Below, piece after piece: positions 35,857 through 46,668 of a DNA stretch of 64,000 bases. Below the pieces are notes generated by a model, which was not told where the DNA came from, did no database searches, and worked only from the letters and a program-made list of their open reading frames with translations. Positions within the stretch are counted from its first letter, which is position 1. Every line of letters starts with the position of its first letter. A program made the translations under genes and the position numbers. The DNA is from Amphirosellinia nigrospora. Taxonomy: Eukaryota > Ascomycota > Sordariomycetes > Xylariales > Xylariaceae. The stretch covers positions 2,170,001 to 2,234,000 of the forward strand of contig SCHM01000002.1 in the NCBI GenBank assembly GCA_004123355.1, read 5' to 3'.

Positions 35857-37091
35857 TCATATTAAGGAAGTTTTTTTTTTTCTTTTTTCGTAGATAGGCC
35901 TAAACCGAAAAAAACGAGAAGATGACAACAGGGTCATCAAATCATTGTAAGTTAGAATGTTTTCAATAACTCGGGCGTTGATGGCCTGCTGGAAGCCGCC
36001 ATCATTAGAATTGAAGTCGGCGCCTTCACCGTTAGATTCGGTATAATGCTTGTTCGCTTCATGCATGGAAGCATTGAAGGCCTGGGAGCCAGGCATGGCC
36101 TGGCTCGTGCCGGGAAGGAAGATGACCTTGGAGTTGGCTGACTTGGCCATGGCCTGCATCGCCTCGAGGTAACGGATCTGCATGGCGGGCGCGGAGCTGA
36201 GGATGTCGGCGGCCTGGCGCATGAGCTTGGCGCTCTCGACCTCGGCCTTGGCGGCAATGATCTTGCTCTCGCCGATACGCTTGCTCTGGGCGGCCATGGA
36301 CAGCGAACCCTGCAATTCCTGGCTGAAGACGATATCCTTGATGAGCATGCTCTCGACCTGGACACCCCAGCCGGATGCGACGTCCTCGATGATCTCGCGA
36401 ATGCTGGTGGCGATCTCCTCGCGGCGCTCGATGACGTCCTGCAAGACGCGGGCGCCGACCACGTGGCGTAGGGTCGTCTGCGTACGCTCAATGAGAGCCT
36501 GCTTCACGTTCGCGATGCCGAATGCGACCTTGTGTGGCTGCGTGACGTGGTAGTAGATGACGGAAGTAAGATCGACTGTAACGTTGTCTTTGGTCATGCA
36601 GACTTGTCTGGGAACCTCTGTGAATTGCGGTTGTTAGTCAATAAGACGCCAGAAGTAGGTAGAGTTAAAAACATACCAGCAATCTGAATCTTGACATCGA
36701 CCTGGATGAGACGTTCGCTCAAGGGGTTGATCTTGACAAGGCCAGGATCCACGGCCTTGTAGAACTTTCCAAACTTGGTGACGAGGCCAACATTGCCTTG
36801 ATGGACCTGCTTGTAGGGGTTGGGGCAGCAGATACAGCACGGGACGGCTCCGAGGGTTCCAATACAGGCGCCGAAGGCATTGATCATGGAACCGTACCAG
36901 CCGCTCGGGTTGGCGTTGCTGTCGACGATCTGGGCGTAGCTCTGCTGTAGATCCTCCCGGCGCGGGGGCACGACCGTCATGGGGCCCTGGGAACGGAAGG
37001 CCGCGGCGTTGGACGAGGCACCATTGGTGCGGCCGGCGTCGGCAGTCTTGCCTGCACCCGAAACGGTGCTGCTCTCGGTTTGGGAGTCCAT
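35857..37091 (-). CDS. Stomatin-family SPFH membrane protein
   Basis: Two exons (37091-36677 and 36617-35857) joined in frame give 391 aa. After a Ser/Thr-rich N-terminus with PPRREDLQQSYAQIVD comes a hydrophobic hairpin with a Cys cluster (GAVPCCICCPNPYKQV), a likely membrane-anchoring and palmitoylation site. The SPFH domain follows (GNVGLVTKFGKFYKAVDPGL, DNVTVDLTSVIYYHV, LRHVVGARVLQDVIERREEIA, GWGVQVESMLIKDIVF) and then the coiled-coil region ending IRYLEAMQAMAKSANSKVIFLPG. Stomatins scaffold membrane microdomains and oligomerise. The frame continues past the usual terminal VIENI for about 32 residues (LTYNDLMTLLSSSRFFRFRP, KRKKKTSLI) through a poly-A tract, which may be a real extension or another indel artefact. 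Confidence 0.9.
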
Positions 37092-39788
37092 TGATATTAG
37101 ATTGGTGAGGCTGTTGTTACCAGCCAGCGTACCGTAGGGTTGGGAGGATGAAATGTTGTGGGAGGCAGATTAATCAATGATGAGAGATAAATTGTAGGGA
37201 TGTGAGGATGCTCATAAAGAATGTGGGTGAGGGACTCCCTATTTGTATTATGATTGAAAATGGCGCCTGAAACGCTGCAGCTACAAAGCTAGCTACGGGT
37301 GGTCGTACACGCAAACCATCACATCTACAGAGATGCTGCACCCCGGTGGGCGAGCTATAGCTACTACCTACATGTATGTATGTATGTAGGTATCCAACGC
37401 TAGTGCATTGCTGATGGTGTGATGTAATGATATGTAGCACAGCCCGCTTCACGCTGCATGGGCCCACAGAGAATACCCCGGAGTGGGGCCACAGTGGCCC
37501 AAAGGGTACCAGCCTCAGCTCCGCTTCGCCTTCCGAGCCAATGGAACGGCTGGGTCTGTGCCGTAGCTAAGGTTGATGAGGGGATTCGCGAAATCGGTAC
37601 CGAATAGAGACAATTCCTCCAGAAGTTCCTGAGCTACCAGGTATTTGCCCTCCCCATCTCCGTATTAATGTATTAGAACACGAAATACGACGACAACCTA
37701 CAACGTCGCTATACTCACCTGTTGGGCTGATTGCTGGGCAACTGCTTTCCTTTGATTTCCACATGGCAGACTCTACTAGGCAGACAAAAGATTTGCATTT
37801 GGTAAAACAAAAAGAACAGAAGAGAGAAAACGCTGAAACCATCAATTGATCCCGTTGGATTATGGATGGCATCCATCCTACAGCCACGATATCCTCTATC
37901 TACAGAACTACAAGTACTTGCTAGCAACAACGCTACGCTAGGTGTCGATGAGACCCATGACAAGTGCCACCCTTGTGAACTGATCCTAATGACGCCAATC
38001 CTAATCGATGGTGCCGCTTTGCCGGCCCGCGACTTGGCAATAGACCCCGAAACCAACACAACACGTAGATTTCCCTTTGGTCGCAATGGACGATTTGTAT
38101 GAATTAGACCTTCACCTTGTCCAAGTTCGAAGACCTTTCAGGCACATAGTCAGCAATCAGACCGACTTACATCCAGGTCTCGAGATGCCCAATCAAAGTA
38201 CAAAAGAGATCATTCAGCATTTTAGGACCGCGTGACTTTACATAGCCCCAAACATTCCATTGCCGACGCCCGACTAGACCCGAGCGATTTGACCAACCTA
38301 GTGCCAAAGTACTTAGCAACTGCCGCTTGCGGGCGTAAAAAGTGCACTTTGACAGGCTTGGCGCCATGGAAGTCCGTGGTCTAGCAATTGAACGCTAACG
38401 AAGTATTCGCCAAGTGGCACCAACAAGGAGTGCATGGTGGCGTAGGTAGTGTATAATTCTATACTTTACCTAGGTAGTGAAAACCACGCCACATGGAAAT
38501 ATAGAACGCTTCTAGAACAATGCCGGATTAGGCACGCCAGTCCCGAATTGACTGCATTCAGCGATGCCGTGTAACTCTATCACTCGTGATATCTCGACGC
38601 TGAGGTCATTGTCTCGATTTTACCTGCATTAACCAGCTACCTACCTAGTAATACGTAAGCATGAATTGGTCGTTCAGGTTCCAGACTAGACAAGTCCCTA
38701 ACAAGCCCACGATGAAATATGCTTAAATACGCCGTATTGTACGCCGTGTAGTAATTGATTGGGGCTTGTCTCCTATGCTCAGCTTTACAATTCTTTAGGG
38801 CACTTGGCCGGGCAGAACCGGGGAACTGAAAATTATCTCACTAGAGCTTGGACTGAATGTCGGCGACGCTGAACATTTTTGTTTTTTCCAATACACTACG
38901 TCAATTAACTTTTTGAGGCGGCTGACTTCCGTCATCTGTGCCACGCTTACACATCCTAGGACTACACTTCCTTTGTTATCTTTCTTGTTTTCATCTGTTC
39001 TCTTTCCTTTGAGGCGTTTAGGGATTCCTGGTGTCTTCTACGTAATGATTCCAAGGGCAGGTGTCGCTCCTAATCTTCGTGTGTGTTGCTTCGCCGAGTG
39101 GCTGAGTGTGGCGACATATGAGCCTTAGGCACCTCCTAAGATTAGTGTCTAAGTGATCCTAAATCCCGCAATACGCCCAAGACCAACACCATAAAGAGTC
39201 CCGAGCCTTGATTATCGTAAGCTTTGCCTTTCCCGACACTAACACTAACATCACCTGAGGTCTAACGCCATCAGCTATTCTATTTAGCGGCCAGGCCTAT
39301 CTGACACCGGATTGCGGCCTAGGTTATTGGGGCTAGGAAAGAGGCATTGTTCTGCGCATCAGATTCATCCGGCTTGCTAGGCGACGTAATTAAATGTTAG
39401 GTAGAATCGAAGGTTGTATGCTTCTTAAGTGTCCGTCGTAGCAAGCGCTTAGAAAATCATACGGTAGGCTTAGTATAGCATTGCCTCATTCTGCACTTGA
39501 CCTGCAAGTAAAACTCGCATTGAGGACTTCCTAAGTAGGGAGCCTCACGGGTTCATCAACTTTTGAGGCTTTTTGAACTTTCTTCGTTGCCGAGAATATA
39601 GAGAAATCAAAGTTGTTAAGTGCTCTTCATGATACCCAGTTACCCGACTATTCATGAATAATCGCAGAATCGATGTTTTCAGAAGACCCTGTGATAGGGG
39701 TAGGTCATCTATACTTGTTGTTGCGCGAAGGTCTCTAAATCTACCTTCGTAGACGTAGCTGGGCTATATACAGATGAGCTCTTTGTCC
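37092..39788. other. Gene-free region 5' of stomatin
   Basis: 2.7 kb with no credible gene. The first 400 bp should hold the stomatin promoter and include a short TATG/TGTA tetranucleotide run at 37371-37388. CCTAGGTAG and TACCTACCTAG words recur around 38460 and 38640. ORFs such as 38913-39128 have no recognisable product. It leads directly into the LTR relic cluster. Confidence 0.5.
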
Positions 39789-39857
39789 CTGTGGCACTGT
39801 GGCTTTGCAATACTGTGGCTCGAGCATTGTGGCTTCGTGACAGTGGCTTCATGACAG
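39789..39857. repeat. Degenerate 14-16-bp tandem repeat
   Basis: Five imperfect copies of a unit containing GTGGCTT (CTGTGGCACTG, CTGTGGCTTTGC, CTGTGGCTCGAG, TTGTGGCTTCGTGA, CAGTGGCTTCATGA). The array abuts the end of the first LTR-like copy at 39859, so it may be part of the insertion site or of an older element. Confidence 0.6.
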
Positions 39858-39858
39858 A

Positions 39859-40177
39859 TGTCACAAGGGCTCAGATAGAGGGCTTGGAATTGGTTCAAAT
39901 TGAGTAATAAGCAACTATAGTGCTAAAGGGGCCATGAAGATCTAAATTCTCTGTTCCCCAGGGGGAGCATTCCGCCCTCTTTTATGCCTAGAATTATCTT
40001 CTCCTTTTCTACAGCTTCGCGGCCCTCCGTAGACCTGAAGAAAGACCTGTGTAGCCGGAGACTGAATGTCTCGGTGTTCCAGCTTCGATTTCAGCTTGAG
40101 ACACACGATAACTTCGTACGACTGTTTTAGTCTTGTAGGGTAGTGTTTAGCGAGCTCCGTGCTAGATCCGTGTGACA
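39859..40177 (-). mobile_element. Solo LTR-like relic, copy 1
   Basis: In minus orientation it starts TGTCACACGGATCTAGCACGG, contains GAGCTCGCTAAA and CAGTCGTACGAAGTTATCGTG, and ends CTGAGCCCTTGTGACA: 319 bp bounded by TG...CA. It aligns with the inverted copy at 41197-41505 over most of its length. Terminal TG/CA, size and absence of coding sequence fit a solo LTR. No internal retrotransposon domain is nearby. No clear target duplication. Confidence 0.6.
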
Positions 40178-40217
40178 CTGTCCCTGTACTGGATTTGTGT
40201 AACAATCGAGGCGAAAC

Positions 40218-40473
40218 TGACACAAGGGCTCAGTAGATGGGCTTGGGAATGGCTTCGTTCCGATTGATGCCAATAATTGGCTATAGCGTCAAAGGAGCTC
40301 TTACTCTCTAGGTTTTCATTCGGAGGACTTGGGATCTGACTAGCCTACATATACACGAAACAAGTCTTTCGTATACAGACTACCCCAACTGAGTTCCGTA
40401 TAGCGCGGGTAAAAGAATCTCAAAATGGTACAGATAGCCGAAGACTGTATCCGTAGGCGAGATCCGCGTAACA
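40218..40473 (-). mobile_element. Solo LTR-like relic, copy 3, more decayed
   Basis: Same orientation as copy 1, 40 bp away. Its minus-strand end (GAGCCCTTGTGTCA at 40218) and start (CTGTTACGCGGATCTCGCC near 40473) match the ends of the other two copies, and AATTGGCTATAGCG matches copy 1's ATAGTGCT region loosely. The middle has diverged strongly. Boundaries are approximate. Confidence 0.45.
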
Positions 40474-41196
40474 GAAACTTACTCACCGGTATCTCATATC
40501 TGGGGGTTTTTTTTTTCATTTCTTTTATTCTTTCATGTATTATAGTAGAATTCCCATCAACTTTCCCGCCCGTTTAGTGCTCCGCTTATGAATCCCCTCT
40601 CAGAACTTTGAGTACTCCGGGAAGCTTGTTTTCCTCACAAGATTCACTATCAATCAAGCAGAAACTGTCGGGGGCCCTGCACTTGAGATAGGCGGAAAGA
40701 CGCTTGTTGCTGCATGAGGATATCTAAGCCCACTTTCGGAGAGTCTATCTGAATATTTATGGGAAGCCACTTTGTCTCCGTCTGTGTATTGAAGTAGGGC
40801 GAGTGGTATACTTGGGCAAATTAGGTCTAAGGGGTAAGCAAGTGGGTAAAATGACTAAGAGATGGGACCTGTAAAAACACCAAAGATCCCTCGGAGGTCT
40901 CACTTTGTACTCAACACACTCAACACGGAGTTTTTTATTTTTGGAATTTTTATCAATATATTGCGTTCCCTTCGATCAAAGAATTCCCCTTGATTCTATA
41001 TGACTGATACTCGAATTGGATGAGTAATTTGTAGATTACCTCCATTCTAGTGGACCCAGTCACCCTGGGCCAATTCAATACACCCCATACTCTAATAATG
41101 AGGTTATGATAAGTATTGATAGAAATGGCTCTGCGTGTTACGGACCCCTCTCGAGGATCCTAGGACTGGAGGTCCTAGGAGGGTCACGGCGAGGTT
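40474..41196. other. Spacer between LTR-like relics
   Basis: About 720 bp, no ORF of note, T9 run at 40507-40515. Just before the third relic is an imperfect palindrome around CTCGAGGATCCTAGGACTGG and GGTCCTAGGAGGG (41150-41183). It could be part of an older insertion. Confidence 0.45.
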
Positions 41197-41505
41197 TGTC
41201 ACACGAATCTCGCACGGAGCTCGCTAAATAAGACCCTACGAGGCTGAGCAGTCGTACGAAGTTATCGTGAGTCTCAGTCACTCACTTGAGATAGATCACC
41301 AAGACATATAGACTCCGGATATATGAGTCTACGGAGGTCCGCGAAGCTATAGGAAGGATATGAGGAAGGACTCGAGCATTAAAGGCATGGAATCCTCCTG
41401 CCTGGAGAAATAGAGAAGATCGATCTCCATGGCACCTTTGGCACATTAGTTAATTATTACTCAATTTGAGCTATTTCTAAGCCGTCTATTTGAGCTCTTG
41501 CGACA
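41197..41505 (+). mobile_element. Solo LTR-like relic, copy 2, inverted
   Basis: 309 bp in plus orientation, from TGTCACACGAATCTCGCACGG to TTTGAGCTCTTGCGACA. Shared blocks with copy 1 (reverse-complemented) include CACGGAGCTCGCTAAA, CAGTCGTACGAAGTTATCGTG and GTCTACGGAGGTCCGCGAAGC. TG...CA ends fit an LTR. It lies just 3' of the carboxylesterase gene. Confidence 0.6.
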
Positions 41506-41653
41506 TACAACTAGTCCTTAACCCTTTTAACCCTAGGAAGAAAGTAAGAAATGAAAGCAATAGATTGGTGCTATGTCTCGCTGGCGACGAGCTCAGGTCA
41601 TATAGTGGCCAAAGACAACAGTGACTATGTGCCAATGAGATGATGACTTAGCG

Positions 41654-43475
41654 CTAAATACTCTGCCACCAGCTACATCTAGTCTCGTTGATGTTGTTAC
41701 TACCGATTTCCGTGCCGTTGCTCGTGATGCTGACTACAGTTTGACCGTGGCCCCATTCCGGAAACGGTTTTGCGCCATCAAGTACAGGCACACCCTTCTG
41801 TACGAAATTGACAATAGCGTGCTGGAGACTGTCCTGTGCCAGGGAAAGGGAACCGGCTTCGAAGGGTCGTTGAAGGTATAGGTGAGGTCCTGAAGATGAA
41901 ACCCTGGCGGGACGTTGAATTCATCTGCCGATGTTAATTAGACTTGAGACTATATCAAGATAGAACTAGAACTTACAGGCGTATTTTCTGCCACTAACAG
42001 GTTCGCCTGCTGCTGATTGGAATGTACTGAGAATGACCGCCTCTCCCCATAACGCCATTTGTCGACTTGATTGGTCAACATAGCCAAAGGAGCCATCAAA
42101 CTGTGCTGGATATAGAATGTTGGTAATATAGTCCCTTTGAGTCTCATTGAGGCCTATAACTGATCGCGATAGCCATGCTCGAAAATTGTCCTCGGTTTTG
42201 ACGGTTGGGTCAAAGAAAAAGCCACCCTCAAAGGAATTGTGTCCTGCCAAGATATTTATGTCGTGGATTTTGCTGAGCTGCTTCTCTAGTGTGCTAGACA
42301 AAAAGAGCCCGTCATATACCGGCGCATAGATGTAGCTCGTCGCAGGTGCGGCTGCGATCTGTGCCTCGTTGGCGCGAATTATGGCTGCGGAATTAACGTT
42401 TCTTGCTTCGGCCAATGTGCTCACATTAAGGCCAGCTAGAAAGTCGGCCAAAACGCCATCTGGGGCTTGAGCCTCCGGTAGGGCAGGGCTTTGTACAATG
42501 ATTTGGGTGAATGGCTTCGCGCCGTCATCAAGAGATGATGCATGTAGTAGCGCAGAGCCGCCGCCAGCTGATTCACCCATTATGGTGACTCGGTTAGCTG
42601 ACCCGCCAAAAAGATGGATATTCTCCTGGACCCAGCGTAAGGCAAGGCGTTGATCAAGTAAGCCGGCATTTACGTCCCCATCAGCTTCTACTTCTGATCC
42701 ACCGAGGAAACCAACAGCTCCAAGGCGATAATTAAGAGCAACAAAAACCATCCCGCCATTTGCTTCGGCGTGTGAAAGAAGGCCGTCAGGATAATACGCA
42801 GCTGCTGAGCCTCCCGTCTTAGAGCCTAGCGTGTAGCCACCGCCATGAATCTATACTCGATTTAGTTATTTTCTTAGGCAAACTTTTGAGTACGAGAGGC
42901 CATACCCAGACTAGTACAGGAGCGCCATCAAATGAGGGGGACTTCTTTTTGACCTCGTTCAGGATGCTCTTAGAAACGTGAACATCAAGAAACAGGCAAT
43001 CTTCGGTGGAATCCGCATTGAAGTTAATACCAGGATCGCTCGCAGTCGCGATGGCTTTCTCCCATTCTGAGAGGTTAAATGGAACCGCGGGTCGGAAAAT
43101 TTAGGTATCAGCACGGAAGCCTTTTCTTGCCACAGCGGAATCCCTTGAGGACAAGTTCGGGTTTCTGAACCGTTTTTTATGGCCTGTCGATCGACTTCGG
43201 GAGGGACGGGTGCACGGAATCGTAGAGGTCCAACAGGAGCCTGTGCGTAGCGAATATTCTGGAAGAGGTAGACATCGGTGGTCTTATTGTATGATAGAGC
43301 TTGATGGAGTTCCTACTTCATTAGCCACTGATGGAACAGACATGGCAAACACGATGTCACTCACATATCCCAAGTCAATCACTGGAAGGCAGCTGTGAGA
43401 CTCATTGGCCAGGGCAGAACCAATTACTATAGATGCTGTCGAGAGACCAAGCCCGGCTATGACCGGAACACGCAT
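41654..43475 (-). CDS. Secreted type-B carboxylesterase/lipase
   Basis: Exons 43475-43365, 43312-42906, 42850-41977 and 41924-41654. The N-terminus MRVPVIAGLGLSTASIVIGSALA is a signal peptide, followed by the NKTTDVYLFQNIRYAQAPVG segment. Alpha/beta-hydrolase features: EDCLFLDVHV, oxyanion loop IHGGGY, nucleophile elbow GESAGGGSA, acid residue in GHNSFEGGFFF and the His in PPGFHLQDLTYTF. Two single bases are missing: about 43100-43112 in exon 2 (frame changes before VPFNLSEWEKA) and near 41863-41866 in exon 4 (GACCCTTCG). With both restored all phases agree and the product is 554 aa. Substrate unknown; fungal relatives hydrolyse esters of lipids, sterols or plant phenolics. Divergent from the transcription factor at 44156. 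Confidence 0.9.
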
Positions 43476-44155
43476 CTTGCCTGTGGGAGACACCTATTAT
43501 TGGAAAGAGGAGGTTCGACGAGGGAGTCAAGGAAGAGTAGAAGATTTACAATGTAGATGGAAACAGTTTCAATCTACCATTGTAGGTAGCATCCCGAGTT
43601 TATATATTCTCTGTAGCCCAACTCTTTGAGCCGTACTTGGTGCGATGCCTGCATGGTTGTTGAATGCCTAAAATTGGAAGCTTTGTGAATATCCTGAAAG
43701 GGCAATTCTGCTGAGCTATAATAGCTGGTAACTACAGTAAGAATTCTACTCCAATATGGCAAGTTGTAAGACCTTGACGATATGTCTTGCAGACCGTCAT
43801 GGCTGGTCGATACAATATCTTGTAGGTGATTATTCGCGCTTGGCCATGATTGGTATTGTATACCCTAAAACGGTCATTGAGGTGAAATTGCTATCATTTT
43901 GCTTACATATATGACTAGAACGCCAAGACGATGTTATGCATTCGTGCTAGATCATTATCGGTAGTATATACCTCAAAACGGATATTGAAGCGGGTCAGCG
44001 GTTATAGTGTACTCAGATATATGCAGGTCAGACGGAAGTGCTAGAATACAAAGCTAAACTAAGTGATTTCGATGTTACTATCCTGACCTTAAGGGGACGT
44101 CTATTCTACCTATCCTTTTCCCAGGATATCCTGCTCATGTGATCCCCGGAAGGCA
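43476..44155. promoter_or_regulatory. Divergent promoter, carboxylesterase and transcription factor
   Basis: 680 bp between the two start codons. An approximate direct repeat (TATACCCTAAAACGGTCATTGA at 43859 and TATACCTCAAAACGGATATTGA at 43969) sits 110 bp apart, each followed by GGTGAAATTGC- or GCGGGTCAGCG-type sequence. It could be a pair of regulator sites or a small duplication. The esterase side has a TTATATATTC near 43599. Confidence 0.5.
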
Positions 44156-45706
44156 ATGGACATCGATTTACTCTTTGTGAACAAATCCCAGTCTTCTGGC
44201 TCATTGACCCAAAGTGCAGCTGGGGAGAGAGTCAGAATTCTTAGTCATGTCCAAGCTAAGCGCAGGAAAGCCGAAACGAGATACCGGACCCAACCATGGA
44301 GCAAATATGTGTCTATCCTGCCAGACTCGGAAGTCTTACAGGACTCAAATGTGACAGACTCTTCTCATGAAAACAGGCTGGAAGCTAGCAGTAGCATTAT
44401 GGCTAGTCAAACCTCTTTAGTCAAACTAGGTTGGGTATATCCAGCTCATAACGCGTCGGACCCCTTTCGCTGCACGGTCGCCGGGGACGACGTAGGAACG
44501 CATGCCGTCCTTCAATTTGCATTCTTCTCGGCTGCTAAGACGACATTTCTGGCGGAATCATTCGCACCTACGACCATTATTCCCAATATAACATCAATGC
44601 GGCACGACGAGGTAATTGAGAAGCGACTTCGGCGATGTATCGATGATAGTACTCTGATGTATGCGAGCCTCGCTTACGGATGGAGCGTTTATGGTTGGGT
44701 GTGCGGTTTAATCGATCGCGCCAAGCCACCTGAGTACTTCGTTGGTAAAGCGTTGCACTCGTTGAGGCAGCGTCTGGTTGAGCCTGACTGCTTAACGGAT
44801 ACTTGGTTGCTTCTAACAATGTATTCACTTGCCATTACTGAGATGTGGGCTAGTATGCCATATATGTGGAACAAATGTCGATCGCGTCAGGTCTTTACCG
44901 CCAATAATCCTGAGCCTGGACGTGCGGCCTGCCGGATGCATATGAAAGCACTGTTACGCGCCGTTGAGGCAGCGGGTGGATGGCACATGTTCGATCCCTA
45001 CGTTTTGGAGAGTGCAATCCTAGCAGACAAGTTTCTGGCTCTCCATGAAATGCAAAGACCCATTATAGCACTTTCATGGGATCCTGGTGCTATGCCAACT
45101 GAAATGCGAAAGGGCCTCAAACTCCGCGGCAACACTCTTTCTGGTCTGGGAAGGAGTCTGCTCCGGAGGCAGATGTCTCATCAATTGAGGGAAGCTATAC
45201 AGCACGTCGTGTTATATATCCAAACGGCGTACGAGATTTGGTTTTCAGCCAAAATCACAGTACAAGTTGAGTCATGGCTCTTCTTACGCTTACAAGCACT
45301 AGTATATCAGTTACTGCTGCTGGAGGAAGTTCACCTCGACAACTGGGACGGGTGTATCAGCATTACAGCATTAGGCTTCCTTCTGAGTGCAACACAGTAC
45401 CGTGGCGCTAGTCTGAGTGTTGCAGGGATGTCAAGTCGTCTCCGTGAGAAGCTTACGAAGATTCGTTGTTGGGAGGAGGAATCGGACACTAACTTGAAGC
45501 TGTGGTGTTTATATATGGGTGCTATGATGACGGAATCTTCGCTTGAGCGAGAATGGTTTGCCACGAGGATTGTAGCAAGCAGTTACGAGAATCCAGCATC
45601 TCTATCTGATGACGCAGTGGCGAGGAAGCTCGAGTCTTATTTATTTATACCTAGCAGACAAAGTGGGCAATTAGTATCCCTCTTAAAATACATTTCTATG
45701 GGTTAG
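44156..45706 (+). CDS. Fungal transcription-factor-like protein, Fungal_trans_2 type
   Basis: Uninterrupted, intronless 516-aa ORF. It begins MDIDLLFVNKSQSSG and RVRILSHVQAKRRKAETRYR, the hallmark start of a large ascomycete family: an F-VN-S motif, then I-SHVQ and a basic patch. These proteins have a mostly helical regulatory body but lack the Zn2Cys6 cluster, as here; I see no CX2CX6C. The body carries the conserved YASLAYGWSVYGWV, LLTMYSLAITEMW and AACRMHMKALLRAVEAAGGW segments. A nuclear regulatory role is inferred by family only. It sits between the carboxylesterase (divergent) and the fucosidase (same strand), so local control of those genes is a reasonable hypothesis. Confidence 0.82.
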   Translation: MDIDLLFVNKSQSSGSLTQSAAGERVRILSHVQAKRRKAETRYRTQPWSKYVSILPDSEVLQDSNVTDSSHENRLEASSSIMASQTSLVKLGWVYPAHNASDPFRCTVAGDDVGTHAVLQFAFFSAAKTTFLAESFAPTTIIPNITSMRHDEVIEKRLRRCIDDSTLMYASLAYGWSVYGWVCGLIDRAKPPEYFVGKALHSLRQRLVEPDCLTDTWLLLTMYSLAITEMWASMPYMWNKCRSRQVFTANNPEPGRAACRMHMKALLRAVEAAGGWHMFDPYVLESAILADKFLALHEMQRPIIALSWDPGAMPTEMRKGLKLRGNTLSGLGRSLLRRQMSHQLREAIQHVVLYIQTAYEIWFSAKITVQVESWLFLRLQALVYQLLLLEEVHLDNWDGCISITALGFLLSATQYRGASLSVAGMSSRLREKLTKIRCWEEESDTNLKLWCLYMGAMMTESSLEREWFATRIVASSYENPASLSDDAVARKLESYLFIPSRQSGQLVSLLKYISMG

Positions 45707-46668
45707 TTATAACCTTATGATACTTTTATTTGAATTAGAGAATTGGCTATATCATGACTAGAGATTAACATAGAAATTTCAACGTGAGGACGGGACCCCC
45801 ATAGATTATCGACTGTTGGAGAAATGCATCTACTATATCTTAAGAATACTAGCTAAGGCTAACTATAGGGTAGCCATTAAGCACCCACCAGTCACACAAC
45901 TTCAGGAACATGAATAATTCTTATCATATTCATATGACTGCTCAACAGAATCTTGGAATTCTCATTTCTCCTTTTCACAACACAAGAAAATAGACACTCG
46001 GAAAAAGAGACGTCGGCACATAATTAAGAAACGTCTTAGGGGTATCTCAGAGACCCTCCAACGGCAATGAGTGCATTAACTACGCCAAGTATAGAATGTG
46101 TAACTCTTTAAATTTATCACTTGAATTTCGGAACCTATTACTATCTATTGATCGGGAAACGGGCTTGGTATCGAGAATCATCTTTCCTGTGATTTGAGCC
46201 TGAAGGGCCGCCATCCTACGTGGTGTGCTGCGTGGCAGACAGTGCCCAAGAAAACACTAAGTTGAATTAAGATAACCAAATTCGTCTACTTAGCCTGACT
46301 CTTTATGAATGAGTGCAATGAGCTTCGTTCTACCTTCCTAATCTTGTTTCCCCGCATCCAAAAGGTTTGTGTCCTGCTCTTTCTGTCCGCCAAGATGATG
46401 TGCTGGGTATACATCGTGGGGCAGTATGGGGATATTAAAACCACCAATTAGAGTAGAGATGCATTCACTCCAATGGGTGTTCCCTACAAGCTTTCCGACA
46501 CCACCTCTCATGAGGTTCATGTCGAAATGCGGGCATAGGTGTACGCAATGTTATACCTAAGTAGTAGGCAATCGCGTAGAGCCCTAACCGAGAACAACTC
46601 TCTTAAATAATACCATTCATTATACATACCGCCGCCACGTTTCCGTCGATGGTACTGCTTAATATATA
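45707..46668 (+). other. Upstream region of the GH95 gene
   Basis: 962 bp, AT-rich, between the transcription factor and the fucosidase gene. A TTAATATATAATGAAG string spans the fucosidase start, so AT-rich sequence lies right at the ATG. No other gene recognised. Confidence 0.5.

Noticed and set aside
38913-39128. 71-aa ORF near the LTR cluster
   Set aside because: No family, no upstream promoter signs, lies in repeat-adjacent AT-rich DNA.
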